A DNA stretch of 64,000 nt from Psychrobacter sp. NG254 (GCF_015277735.1 NZ_JADHDA010000004.1:310001-374000); one strand, 5' to 3'. Numbered from the stretch's first letter, positions 1 to 8,645 are shown. Translations and numbers: made by a program. Notes: a model not told the origin generated them from the sequence alone.

Positions 1-681
1 ATAGAACATCTATCTAAAACCATTCGAGTAGTGAGCTATGATGATCGGGATCAAGGGCAAAGTGCCCGTTCAGAATTGAAAAGCGTCGATATGGATACTC
101 ATACCAACGATGCTATAGCATTAATTGAGGAACTCGATCTAGGACCTTGCTTTTTTGCTGGCAATTCTATGGGCGGGTTCATTGCGCTACGTTTAGCCGT
201 TCGCCGTCCAGACTTGCTAAAGGGTTGTATTGTACTTGGGTCTAGCGGAGAGCTTGAATACAAACTGGCCGATTTTTTGCCTTTGGTTGAAGGCTTAGGT
301 GCACAAGGTACTGAGCCATTTATCGATACGCTTATGTATATCATGTTTGGCGACGACTATTTAGCAGATGCCACTCGAGCAAGTGAGCGTGAGTACTGGC
401 GTGATCATATGTTAAAACTAGGACCGGACATCGCGCGCAGTGCTAATGGCGTTATTCATCGCACTGGCATATTAGATGAGCTTAAAGGGTGCAAAGTACC
501 TACGCTAGTATTGGCAGGCGAACAGGATCATGCCTATGAAGTACCTCTGTCAGAAAATATTACTAAAACAGTAGCGAATGGCCAGATGTTCATAATTCCA
601 AAAGCAGGACACTCGGTAGCGCTTGAACAACCAGAAATCGTTAATAGATATATTGCAGATTTTATTTCAGCACATTCATAA
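1..681 (+). CDS. alpha/beta hydrolase, 5' end outside the window
   Basis: The reading frame is open from the first base, and the first residues (IEHLSKTIRVVSYDDRDQGQS split around position 31) already match the strand that precedes the oxyanion region of alpha/beta hydrolases, so the true start lies left of the window. The internal GTG at 31 is unlikely to be the start. Visible catalytic elements are the nucleophile elbow GNSMGG, an acid in GEQDHAYE and the histidine in KAGHSVALEQP near the C-terminus. The substrate cannot be told; lactonase or esterase-like activity is typical of this family. No partner gene is visible downstream. Confidence 0.85.
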   Translation: MEHLSKTIRVVSYDDRDQGQSARSELKSVDMDTHTNDAIALIEELDLGPCFFAGNSMGGFIALRLAVRRPDLLKGCIVLGSSGELEYKLADFLPLVEGLGAQGTEPFIDTLMYIMFGDDYLADATRASEREYWRDHMLKLGPDIARSANGVIHRTGILDELKGCKVPTLVLAGEQDHAYEVPLSENITKTVANGQMFIIPKAGHSVALEQPEIVNRYIADFISAHS

Positions 682-992
682 TGCGGACTTCATAGCAAAT
701 AGCTTAAGATTTTAATAGCTTAAGATTTTAGTGTTTTACTCACTTAATGGAATTTAATAAAGCATGTTTATTCATGTCATTAGTGAATTTGTCTATGTGC
801 TTGACACTTCCAACTTTGAAATAGAAATCGTCTGTCGTTATCCGCAGTATTATGCTGTAACTAAGCTATACATTGACATTAATCAACTTAATAACGTCGA
901 AAACTTTAGCTTTTCCATTCAATAATGGCTATATTTTATCGCCTTAACGCCTATATTTTAAAGCGTTAAGGTAACTATTTAAAGTTAAGAAG

Positions 993-1186
993 TTATAAAT
1001 ATTCAGGCTTACGACGTACATTATTAACCTGTTCGAATGCATAACCCAGTCGGAATAAATCTGGCTCGTGATATGGCAAAACAATCAGTTCCATACCCAC
1101 AGGTAAACCATTTTCACTGAATCCGGCAGGGAGACAACTTGAAGGCATCCAAGTCTGTGAAGCGATTAGAGTACTTGATGCTTGCC
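993..1186 (-). pseudogene. amidase C-terminal relic
   Basis: On the minus strand about 63 codons are open and read like the C-terminus of an amidase-signature (GatA/AspA-like) enzyme: segments such as TLIASQTWMPSSCLPAGFSE, NGLPVGMELIVLPYHEP and RLGYAFEQ are typical of the last domain before the stop. An in-frame TGA lies just upstream (about 1187-1189) and no further amidase sequence is seen before the next gene. It is therefore the 3' end of a deleted gene. Family assignment is from recognition of the motif order only. Confidence 0.65.
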
Positions 1187-1336
1187 GTCACGGACATCTT
1201 GTTTTGACGGCTTCAGCTTTGAAAGCTGTACTATAGGTTCTTATTTTCTTAGTCATGATAAAATCCTCATTGAGTCGTCAGTTTACCAAGTTTGGTTCTA
1301 TAGTTTTTTCAGCATAGCTCAGCTGTTGTTTGGTAT

Positions 1337-1375
1337 TCCTACGCGAGTTAAAGCAACACGCGTAGGAGTTTTTTT
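1337..1375 (+). terminator. rho-independent terminator (plus strand)
   Basis: A perfect 9-bp stem (TCCTACGCG at 1337-1345 pairing with CGCGTAGGA at 1359-1367) is followed by GTTTTTTT. It would stop plus-strand transcription. No intact plus-strand gene lies directly upstream, so it may be left over from a lost gene. Confidence 0.7.
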
Positions 1376-1384
1376 ACGTGCCGA

Positions 1385-2683
1385 TTATCGAGTTGGAGTC
1401 ACTCGCCAGATGGTATTAGACAGGTCATCTGCAACGATGAGTGCTCCTTTTGGATCCACTGTCACGCCTACCGGTCGACCAAAGGTCTTACCATTTTCAC
1501 CTTGGAATCCAGTGACAAAATTAACTGGGTCTCCGGCTGGCTTACCGTTGCTAAATGGGACGAACACTACATCATAACCCGCTGGGTCTGAACGGTTCCA
1601 GCTACCATGCTCACCAATGAATGCGCCTTCGCTGAACTTGCCGCCCATGGTTGTCGTTGAGAACGCTATGCCCAAAGGAGCTTTGTGCGACCCAAGGCTG
1701 TAGTCTGGAGCAATCGCGGCGGCTACCATATCAGGTTGCTCTGGCTTGACCCGCGGATCGACATTTTGTCCCCAATAGCTGTAGGGCCAACCATAAAACT
1801 TACCTTCTTGAACTGAGGTCAAGTAATCGGGTACCAGTCGTGGACCGAGCTCATCACGTTCGTTGATCACGGCCCATAACTGGTTAGTGCCAGGCAGGAT
1901 AGCTAACGCCGTTGGATTACGCAGACCGGTCGCATAAGGTCGGTGAGCACCGCTTTTGGCATCTATCTCCCAAACTCTGGCGCGATCCGCCTCTACATCC
2001 AGTCCGTTTTCAGTAATATTGCTGTTGGAACCAATGCCCACGTATAGGAATTGCCCATCCGGACTGGCTGTCATCGCCTTGGTCCAGTGATGATTGACCA
2101 TGCTAGGCAGATCGGTGAGTTTACGTGGCGGTCCACTAGCGGTGGTCTGTCCGGGCTGATAATCGAACTGCACTACCGCATCCTGATTGGCAACGTACAG
2201 TTGGTCTTCGATTAGTGCAAGACCATAAGGCGCATTCAGATTCTCGGCGAATACAGTACGTGTCTCGTAAGTACCATCACCATTACTGTCGCGCAAAAGA
2301 GTCAGACGGTTGCCTCCTTTGACGGATGTAGTGCCTTTGGCTTTGAAATAAGTAGCAATAATGTCTTTAGGACGTAGCTTGGGTGCACCACCGCCCTTGC
2401 CCTCAGCAATCAGTATGTCGCCATTGGGTAAGACCAGCGTCTGCCGTGGAATCTTAAGGTCAGTGGCAATGGCTGTGATTTTATAGCCTGATGGAACTAT
2501 GGGTCGGTTATCACCCCAACCTGCTGGCTCAGCGATTTTCAAAGTGGGTAACAGACCGCGTTGGGCTTCGGGCAAGGTCGGGTTGGCACCTAATTGTTCC
2601 GCGTCGTTTACATTGTTTTCGCCACATGCGCTTAAGAGAGCAGCGACTAAAAAAGATATTGATAAAATATTGAGTGGTTTCAT
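1385..2683 (-). CDS. PQQ-dependent sugar dehydrogenase / sorbosone dehydrogenase-family lipoprotein
   Basis: The 432-residue product starts at an ATG at 2683 preceded by GGAGG at good spacing; the longer upstream frame has no such site. It begins with a lipoprotein signal ending in LLSAC (Cys20) and continues as a six-bladed propeller of the glucose/sorbosone dehydrogenase type, with blade motifs such as GDILIAEGKGG, APYGLALIEDQLYVANQ, ATGLRNPTALAILPGTNQLW and the GEHGSWNRSDPAGYDVV stretch typical of the family. It probably oxidises an aldose or similar sugar in the periplasm. Its start overlaps the stop of the DUF2231 gene by four bases (ATGA), so the two are translationally coupled. Whether it really uses PQQ is uncertain; the local pqqB is decayed. 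Confidence 0.85.
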   Translation of the reverse strand: MKPLNILSISFLVAALLSACGENNVNDAEQLGANPTLPEAQRGLLPTLKIAEPAGWGDNRPIVPSGYKITAIATDLKIPRQTLVLPNGDILIAEGKGGGAPKLRPKDIIATYFKAKGTTSVKGGNRLTLLRDSNGDGTYETRTVFAENLNAPYGLALIEDQLYVANQDAVVQFDYQPGQTTASGPPRKLTDLPSMVNHHWTKAMTASPDGQFLYVGIGSNSNITENGLDVEADRARVWEIDAKSGAHRPYATGLRNPTALAILPGTNQLWAVINERDELGPRLVPDYLTSVQEGKFYGWPYSYWGQNVDPRVKPEQPDMVAAAIAPDYSLGSHKAPLGIAFSTTTMGGKFSEGAFIGEHGSWNRSDPAGYDVVFVPFSNGKPAGDPVNFVTGFQGENGKTFGRPVGVTVDPKGALIVADDLSNTIWRVTPTR

Positions 2684-3108
2684 CTTGCACCTCCAATACG
2701 CCAGCTTGTGAGGCCAATCCAGGTTGCGATACAGGCCAGAATGACAGTGATAACGGATAGAATAAGCCCAGTCGGCATACTGGCCCAAACATCCTTTGCA
2801 TGAATGAATGAATTGAGGATACCCAGTACAAAGGTGGCCAGTAGCAACAGAAAATAAGCCACTGGCGTACCCATGCGCTTATCAGCGCGGACTAGAGATA
2901 AAATTGAGCCTAGCAAAGCCAGACCATTGAACACCAGCGCACCTATAAGCATCCAGGAAGCGAAATTCTTCCATTGCAGCTCGTAGCTGGACCAATAGGC
3001 ATAATCGTTAAGTAAGACTCCGATAAACAGAGGTACTATTCCGGCCAAAAAAAACGCATGCAGCGGGTGCAGCGCGGTGCCGGAGTGTCGGGCAACAGCA
3101 CTAGTCAT
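2680..3108 (-). CDS. DUF2231 family membrane protein
   Basis: The 142-residue protein has four hydrophobic segments (about 17-36, 53-72, 83-104 and 112-134) and an early HPLHAFFLAGIVPLFIG segment characteristic of DUF2231. Proteins of this family are found next to PQQ/haem-type dehydrogenases and may anchor them or carry electrons, but the function is not established. Its last codons overlap the start of the sugar dehydrogenase-like lipoprotein gene, so the two form an operon with this gene first. Confidence 0.75.
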   Translation of the reverse strand: MTSAVARHSGTALHPLHAFFLAGIVPLFIGVLLNDYAYWSSYELQWKNFASWMLIGALVFNGLALLGSILSLVRADKRMGTPVAYFLLLLATFVLGILNSFIHAKDVWASMPTGLILSVITVILACIATWIGLTSWRIGGAR

Positions 3109-3564
3109 GGCGATTTCCTTATTAATGGTAGACGAGGATTCGATTGACCGTACTGATTGTACCGGCCCGAACTACGCATGATGGAATTCAATTCCTATCA
3201 AATGAAAACATGGCTTGAAACATACCAAAGCCAAAAGAATTGTTCAATCCTTTTTTAATTATTTAATGAACATAAGCTGGTTATTTTTTCTTTAATAAGT
3301 ACTAGCCATAGCCTTTCCTAACTCACAAAATCTGAAGTCTAATAATTAGCATGCTCCATCAATAAATTCCAAATACTAACTTCACAGTAAATCATTATAT
3401 TTATAAACATAAGTATACTAGAATATTACCGCTAAACTTCGTAACTAAAATGTTCCAAGTTAACATCTAACAAATTGACATCAGGGGTCAGATTGTAATA
3501 GCATCAGGTATTCCCTTTACTAATATTGCCTATCAACTAAGAATATTCATTCAGGAGCAATCCC

Positions 3565-3639
3565 ATGCAGTGGACTAAACCAGCTTTTCAAGACATCCGT
3601 ATTGGTTTCGAAATCACGATGTATTTCGAAGCCCGTTAA
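3565..3639 (+). CDS. pqqA: PqqA, pyrroloquinoline quinone precursor peptide
   Basis: A 24-codon gene, ATG at 3565 with AGGAG seven bases upstream. The peptide opens MQWTKPAF and contains the E-I-T-M-Y segment in which Glu16 and Tyr20 are the residues cross-linked by PqqE to form PQQ; it ends EAR. This is the full-length Acinetobacter/Psychrobacter form. A strong terminator follows directly. Downstream there is no working pqqBCDE, only a pqqB wreck, so the peptide gene is an orphan in this window. It may still supply precursor if pqqCDE survive elsewhere, or be a leftover with an intact frame. Confidence 0.93.
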   Translation: MQWTKPAFQDIRIGFEITMYFEAR

Positions 3640-3666
3640 AATTTGCTAAACTTACATCCAAAAAAA

Positions 3667-3693
3667 AGCCCTAGATGACTAGGGCTTTTTTTT
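3667..3693 (+). terminator. terminator behind pqqA
   Basis: AGCCCTAG (3667-3674) pairs with CTAGGGCT (3679-3686) around an ATGA loop and is followed by a run of T. In working pqq operons a leaky terminator at this place gives excess pqqA transcript over pqqB; here it now precedes a pseudogene. Confidence 0.88.
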
Positions 3694-3717
3694 GAAAATA
3701 CTGATCTATTTATACTT

Positions 3718-4201
3718 ATGTTTTAGATTCTGCTGCTGATATTATTTTTTTGCCCCAGAGTTGTAATTGCCATAACTATCATGGTATTTGGCTAGGAAGC
3801 ATACAAGAAAAGACCTGCACCTAATCTTCAATAGCCATATCATAAAATCATATAGATTAGATTTTATTCAATCTATATATTGACATTAGTCAGCAAATAT
3901 TCGGATTTAAGTCGTTACAGCTAGCACGTCAACTGAGAGGTGCTAGCATCACTAATGTGGTCTTGATAGACAGTCAGCTGGACCATGCGACGAGGTTATT
4001 AACTCTATGTGAAGGTTGTCCGATCCCTGTTTGGTGTACTAGAATGGTCTATCAAAATCTAACGACGAGAGTCCCTTTTTTAATATGTTTAAGCACTGGA
4101 ATGACGGTTTGCAATACCATCAGATTGGTCGTAAACAGACCTTTATAACTGTTGATGTATTTCCTAACAAATCGCTCTATACCAATCCTGAATTAATCTA
4201 A
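3718..4201 (+). pseudogene. pqqB: pqqB relic (PQQ biosynthesis protein PqqB), decayed
   Basis: Although no long frame is open, the translation of the 3726 frame shows PqqB in order: SAA..PQSCNCHN (family: GSAAGGGFPQWNCNCHN), SSIAIS, ILFN, QQIFGFKSLQLARQLRG, NVVLIDSQLDHATRLLTL and [19 protein letters not shown]. Nonsense codons interrupt it between CT and SSIAIS, after SSIAIS and at the Trp before ILFN (TAG), and a one-base shift near 4080 moves the rest ([18 protein letters not shown].. TVDVFPN) into another frame until a TAA at 4199. Only about 160 of roughly 300 codons remain and the N-terminal codons are scrambled. The relic sits just downstream of pqqA in the usual operon order. Confidence 0.9.
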
Positions 4202-4271
4202 AAATTAATATACTTGCATACCTTTTTCACCGCAGTGATAAAACAAGTTTGTCAGTTTCAAATATTTAGGC

Positions 4272-4991
4272 TCAATTAGACTTTGTTAAGCGATCATAGT
4301 CAGCGCAACTAGACTCGATACCATCACTACAAGCTTTATTAAACCACTCTTTTGCTTTAGATAAATCTCTTCGAACGCCTCTACCCTCTTCATACATAAT
4401 ACCTAAGCTATTCTGAGATAAAGAATTGTCTTGTTTCTGGTTTGCTGATTTGAAGTACCACTCGAATGCTTTTTCATAATTTTGGCCAACTCCCACCCCA
4501 TTCTCATACATATCTCCAATATTATTTTGTGCTCTAGAATACTCTTGATCGCTGGCTCTTAGATACCACTCAAGGGCTTTATTATAATCTTGCGCTACAC
4601 CTCGTCCATGGTGATACATTAGTCCAACTATAAATTGTGCTTCTACCACTCCCTGATCAGCCGCCCTCTGATACCAATTTAGCGCCTTTGTATAATCTTG
4701 ATTGACGCCTAAACCATCATAATAAAGCTCAGCTAGGTTATATTGAGCAGAGGCTAACCCTTTTTCAGCAGCTCCCTGATATAACTTGAAAGCCTCATTA
4801 TAGCTTTGCGGGACACCTTGACCATACTCATATAATGAACCGAGATTATTTTGAGCTTCTATATTTTCCCGTTCGACTGACGTTTTAGTAGTTATAGAGC
4901 TGTATGCCAAAATAGACATAGATGTACTTGCCATAAAAATAAGTAGGGTTAATTTGTAAATCCCTTTGTATACTAAATGCTCTATCTTCAT
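4272..4991 (-). CDS. Sel1-repeat protein with signal sequence
   Basis: The 239-residue protein starts with a basic and hydrophobic segment (residues about 9-30) that looks like a signal peptide or membrane anchor, followed by about five Sel1-like repeats of 36 residues, each with the pattern AQ..LG..Y..G.GV.QDY.KA..WY..AA. Such repeats make an alpha solenoid used as a protein-binding scaffold, here probably periplasmic. The gene stands alone; ribosome binding is weak (GAG seven bases before the ATG). Sel1 genes in islands of small orphans often have no known partner, and none is visible here. Confidence 0.85.
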   Translation of the reverse strand: MKIEHLVYKGIYKLTLLIFMASTSMSILAYSSITTKTSVERENIEAQNNLGSLYEYGQGVPQSYNEAFKLYQGAAEKGLASAQYNLAELYYDGLGVNQDYTKALNWYQRAADQGVVEAQFIVGLMYHHGRGVAQDYNKALEWYLRASDQEYSRAQNNIGDMYENGVGVGQNYEKAFEWYFKSANQKQDNSLSQNSLGIMYEEGRGVRRDLSKAKEWFNKACSDGIESSCADYDRLTKSN

Positions 4992-5254
4992 GAGGTATCT
5001 CGGTTAGGTCAGACTATATCTTATGATCGTAAAACTAATTATGCACTCTAGTGAATACTAGAATGTTTAGCTGTAGGATGATGGTATCAACAGTTTGAGT
5101 TATTGAAATAATTCCAGTGTACTTGTGAGTGTACATATGGCTGATATTTCGAGGAAAATAACAGAGATACACCTGATATTGATTGTGTTTCCTATTTCTT
5201 AAGATTTTGATAATGTAAGATGTGGAAGGTCAACTTAAATCAAGGCATCAATTC

Positions 5255-5785
5255 ATGGAAATAAAGTATCAAAAAGCTAACCCTTATGGAGAGCTTAGCA
5301 TCAAGACATTAGAAGATTTTGAACAAATAATACAGTATCGTTTACCAGAGGATTATCGCAAATACCTCCTTGATTTTAATGGCGCAGAGCCTATTAATAC
5401 TGTTTGCAGTATATCAGATGCTGAAGGCGAAACGAGAATACACAGTATGCTAGGTATACATGACGGTCCTGAATACTGTAGATTAGAATCGAACTTTGGT
5501 GATGATAACAGCATAAGAAAGACAGGGTTACTTGCATTTTCTGATGACACATTTGGAAATTATTTTTGTATTTACTTGCTACCCAAACATTATGGTGGAG
5601 TGTACTTTTATGATCATGAGTCCTCTTACGCTGATGATATTGATACCCTCATTAGAATAGCTGATAGTTTTGATTGTTTTATTGAGTCCTTAACTTCTGA
5701 AGAAGAGTATGAAAACAGCTTAGCGGATACTGATCCAGAGTTTTATGCGAGATTACAGCATGCTAAGAACAATCCTCAAATATAG
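5255..5785 (+). CDS. SMI1/KNR4 (SUKH) family protein
   Basis: The ATG at 5255, with AAGG upstream, is preferred over a GTG 33 bases earlier. The 176-residue protein shows SUKH features: an N-terminal helix ending in the LPEDYRKYLLDFNGAEP motif (residues about 32-50), a central GLLAFSDDTFGNYFCI strand pair and a YFYDHES segment. SUKH proteins are commonly immunity proteins against toxins of contact-dependent or polymorphic systems. No toxin is next to it, so it is an orphan; immunity function is inference from the family. Confidence 0.75.
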   Translation: MEIKYQKANPYGELSIKTLEDFEQIIQYRLPEDYRKYLLDFNGAEPINTVCSISDAEGETRIHSMLGIHDGPEYCRLESNFGDDNSIRKTGLLAFSDDTFGNYFCIYLLPKHYGGVYFYDHESSYADDIDTLIRIADSFDCFIESLTSEEEYENSLADTDPEFYARLQHAKNNPQI

Positions 5786-5842
5786 TTTAGTAGTGTGTAT
5801 AAAGGTCGATTTTTGATGGTCGCATTCATTTCTACTAATCCA

Positions 5843-5871
5843 TGATCGGTGCGCTATACAGGCTTCGAACT
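5843..5871. repeat. 29-bp repeat, copy A
   Basis: Bases 5843-5871 recur as the reverse complement at 40502-40530 with one mismatch (core GATCGGTGCGCTATACAGGC). It lies just 3' of the SUKH-like gene; the other copy lies just 5' of another small orphan gene. Confidence 0.75.
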
Positions 5872-5975
5872 AGAGTCAGATAGCTATAGCTACGTTAGTT
5901 TTTAGCAAGTAAATTAAATAAAGCTTTCAGCCCACAGGTCAATGATAATAGGTACTTGGCACAAACCAAAATTCT

Positions 5976-6356
5976 TTATTTTTCAAGCAAACTATTCATT
6001 TTTTCTTGAGATATTAGACCCTTTATACACATATCCGCAAGAAGATCTGTTCTATCATCCTCTCCTTGCTTAATTTGAAATATCAAACAATCAAAATCTT
6101 TAGATTTAATAATAGTTAATAATTTTCTTTCAAGAATTAGTGAGAGCTCTTCGGACACTTTGAAATCACTACAAAGCACATAAACCACAAAATCTATAAC
6201 AAACATTTCCACGTCTGAAAATCCAACTTCAAAACTGTAAGTAACGTAGTCTAGCGCCTTATCATAAGTTAGATCTGTTTCTGGCTTAGAAACTAAGTTT
6301 GAGTAAAAACTATCAAGTACACTATGTCTAATATCTGTATAACTTACTGACTGCAT
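5976..6356 (-). CDS. hypothetical protein, 126 residues
   Basis: Not recognised. The ATG at 6356 has a very good ribosome-binding site (AAGGAGATG ahead of it), so it is likely a real gene. The product is acidic, mostly helical, without signal peptide or membrane segment, and would be cytosolic. It lies convergent to the SUKH-like gene and is AT-rich compared with the flanking metabolic genes. By position it could be another immunity-type orphan, but nothing in the sequence proves that. Confidence 0.6.
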   Translation of the reverse strand: MQSVSYTDIRHSVLDSFYSNLVSKPETDLTYDKALDYVTYSFEVGFSDVEMFVIDFVVYVLCSDFKVSEELSLILERKLLTIIKSKDFDCLIFQIKQGEDDRTDLLADMCIKGLISQEKMNSLLEK

Positions 6357-6375
6357 AAATTCATCTCCTTGAATT

Positions 6376-6459
6376 TTAAGGTATACCCTAGCGGAACCAT
6401 CTATTTTAGCCCTTAAACCTATTAATAGACTACTTAAAACAGACTGATATAATGGAACT
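6376..6459. repeat. about 84-bp interspersed repeat, copy A
   Basis: The reverse complement of this stretch matches 36941-37024: the outer 44 bases (6416-6459) differ by only about two bases and the rest is similar with small gaps. Both copies contain GGTTCCATTATA at one side and a second GGTTCC near the other. It is non-coding and lies upstream of the 126-residue unknown gene, overlapping its probable promoter. Confidence 0.7.
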
Positions 6460-6992
6460 ACTTATAACAAACTGCTGAACTGTCTTATCTATTACGTTAC
6501 GCATCATAGAACTATGTGATCTTTATTACAAAGCTAACTAATAGCTTGTACTAAAAATCCTAAAATAGTTACGGGTTGTTTTCTAAACAATTGAATTTAT
6601 TGAAATTGATATATATATATATATATCTAATACTAAAGCTTATAGGTGTCTCAGTTAAGACTACCAACAGTTTAAATGAGAACTGTTGTACTCAGGATAT
6701 GTTACACATTAAGGTTCATGAACCATTTGTTTTCCTCTGCACTATAGGGCATTGTTTTTACTACGCAATTACCTCTTTTAACTCGTGAACCTAACTTTAG
6801 GTACGCATAATGATAGCGGACAATACCTAATCAATACTATATAAAAACTCAGTATCTAACGTTAATGACTCCTGACCGGTCTGCGCGGCAACGATAATGT
6901 CTTATCTGCTGCATCCTTAATATCAACATTATCGAAGCACGCTTTTAATTGAGTTATAAACATCTGAATTAGGAAACTCAGTAGAAATTATT
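6460..6992. other. gene-free AT-rich stretch
   Basis: I see no gene here. There is an (AT)n microsatellite at about 6609-6627 inside a short open frame that has no ribosome-binding site or recognisable product. The missing N-terminal part of the HPP gene that follows is not found. Confidence 0.6.
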
Positions 6993-7361
6993 ATGATTCT
7001 AGGATCATTTGGCGCAAGTTGTTTACTGATGTTTGCCTATCCTGCCAGCCCTTTTGCTCAGCCAAGGAATGTCATAGGCGGGCATGTGATTGCTACTTTC
7101 ACAGGATTAGCGTTTATGGCGTTATTCGGTATTCACTGGTGGAGTCTGGCAACGGCTGTAGACACTGCTATTGCGTTGATGTTGTTATTTAGAATGCCGC
7201 ACCCACCTGCTTGCTCCAACCCTTTGATTGTCATGCTGGGCGCAGTAAAGTGGAGTTTTTTAATCACACCGACTTTGCTTGGCGCTATCATTTTAGTAAT
7301 CGTGGCGCTCATTTATAATAATGTCGGTAAAGACAGACAGTATCCAACGTATTGGTGGTGA
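6993..7361 (+). pseudogene. HPP family membrane protein, N-terminally truncated
   Basis: The 122-residue frame corresponds to the last two thirds of an HPP protein: GSFGASCLLMFAYPASPFAQPRN split over the first helix, NVIGGHVI, a second helix, then a degenerate PHPP motif (PHPPACSNP where family members have HPPGGATAL), and a final helix ending YPTYWW. Full members have about 160-200 residues and an extra N-terminal helix pair, which is missing; the Shine-Dalgarno before 6993 is poor. HPP proteins include nitrite transporters of chloroplasts and cyanobacteria; the bacterial role is mostly unknown. Probably a remnant, but a short working form cannot be excluded. Confidence 0.6.
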
Positions 7362-7378
7362 TGATCTCACATTGATAG

Positions 7379-7413
7379 AGCGTAAAAAACTGGGCTGATT
7401 AGACTTTTACGCT
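7379..7413. terminator. hairpin between convergent genes
   Basis: AGCGTAAAA (7379-7387) pairs perfectly with TTTTACGCT (7405-7413). It lies between the ends of the HPP remnant and the convergent transporter gene and may act as a terminator, though no clean T run follows. Confidence 0.4.
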
Positions 7414-7437
7414 GTATATGGTTCATCTATTGCGATT

Positions 7438-8367
7438 TTATTGCAGAACAGGGCTTAGCTCATTCATTCTCATTTGTTTCATGCGTAGGCCGATATTGCC
7501 CAGTATAAGCATCAGGCCACCAATGATTTGATAGCCTGTCAGCCCCATGTCGAGGAATACCCAGTTGATTACAGCTGCAAAGACAGGAAAAGACAATTCG
7601 GCCAAGGTAGCCAGTTGCGCGGGGATGGTTTTCAGACCTTGGTAATAAAACCACATACCAATAAAGCCACTTAGCAAGGCCATGACGACGACAAGGCTCA
7701 GATCCACCGGCGTCATCAGCGACAATCCATCTGACTGCACTAAGGCCATGGGCAACAGAACTAACAGCCCAGCAACAAATCGACCCGACATAATGGCATT
7801 TGCCGGTATATTCTGATGGGATAGATACTTACCGCACACAGTGGCAGTGCCCCATGCAATCACTGCAATCAGCGTGTAACCGTAGCCTTTGAACAGACTT
7901 ATCGTATCGCTCGAATAGTGCCATTGAGCATTGCCCAACGTACGTAAATCTGGCCACATCATCACAAAGCTGCCCAGCAAAATTATTGCTGCCCATTGTA
8001 GAAATCGCCCTTCAATACGCTCTTTGAGTAACCAATAGGCCAGTAAAATAGCAACGATAGGCTGAAGTTTTTGCAGCAAGATCACGACAGTAGGATTCAA
8101 GTAATGGAAAGCCTCGGTAAAAGCCAAGGTACCTACAGCCGAGCCAATGCCGCCGATAAAAAACAAGCTGAAAAATCCGCTGATCGACATATGACGATAA
8201 ACATGGCGGTAACGCCACAACATAGGACTGACAAATAATACTAGCGTCAGGTGTTCGATAAGAACGATTTGCAAGGTTGAATAACCGGCGCCTAACAACG
8301 GGTAGCGGATTAAGGTATCCAATGCCCACGTAAAACACGCGATCATGATAAAAAATGTTCCTGCCAT
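7438..8367 (-). CDS. ribN: EamA-family transporter, probable riboflavin importer (RibN type)
   Basis: The start is the ATG at 8367 with GGAG nine bases before it; the longer frame would need a TTG. The 309-residue protein has about ten hydrophobic helices in two EamA halves (residues 1-135 and 160-300), each with the drug/metabolite-transporter signature (PTVVILLQKLQPIVAILLAY; PAQLATLAELSFPVFAAVI). The key evidence for function is the FMN riboswitch directly upstream on the same strand: EamA proteins under this element are known riboflavin importers (RibN). It would bring riboflavin across the inner membrane when FMN is low. Specificity is inferred from control, not from residues. Confidence 0.8.
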   Translation of the reverse strand: MAGTFFIMIACFTWALDTLIRYPLLGAGYSTLQIVLIEHLTLVLFVSPMLWRYRHVYRHMSISGFFSLFFIGGIGSAVGTLAFTEAFHYLNPTVVILLQKLQPIVAILLAYWLLKERIEGRFLQWAAIILLGSFVMMWPDLRTLGNAQWHYSSDTISLFKGYGYTLIAVIAWGTATVCGKYLSHQNIPANAIMSGRFVAGLLVLLPMALVQSDGLSLMTPVDLSLVVVMALLSGFIGMWFYYQGLKTIPAQLATLAELSFPVFAAVINWVFLDMGLTGYQIIGGLMLILGNIGLRMKQMRMNELSPVLQ

Positions 8368-8487
8368 CTTGATTTTCTCCAATCAATAAGATGTACAGGG
8401 GTGATGAGAACAAATAGTACCAATCTCTGCGCTTAAAAAAGCACAGATGAAGCCCCTATTGCTAGGCGCATCAAAATCTTGTTCGAT

Positions 8488-8645
8488 CCTTCTATCATCC
8501 GGACTGTAAGCGTCGGCTCTGGCATCTCACCAGATCTGCTGACCCTTGTTCATGAGGAAAAAGGCGCTCGCGGGCTGTTTAACTGGATGATGTCACCCAA
8601 GAAAAAATACCGCCGGTGGGGAATTTCGCCCCGCCCCGAAGTTCG
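8488..8645 (-). promoter_or_regulatory. FMN riboswitch (RFN element)
   Basis: Read on the minus strand from 8645 the conserved RFN blocks appear in order: CTTCGGGGCGGGGCGAAATT, CCCCACCGGCGGTA, AGCCCGCGAGCG, GGTCAGCAGATCTGGTGAGA, TGCCAGAGCCGACG and TTACAGTCCGGATGAT. All five helices' consensus sequences are present. Between the aptamer and the transporter start (8487-8368) the stretch CTGTGCTTTTTTAAGCGCAG can fold as an expression-platform hairpin. It governs the EamA transporter gene. Confidence 0.95.

Noticed and set aside
1182..1577. 131-codon plus-strand frame
   Set aside because: Overlaps the dehydrogenase gene antisense and runs through a terminator hairpin; the real signal there is the amidase relic and the minus-strand gene.
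6576..6788. 70-codon frame spanning an AT microsatellite
   Set aside because: The YIYIYLI stretch is produced by the (AT)n tract; no ribosome-binding site.
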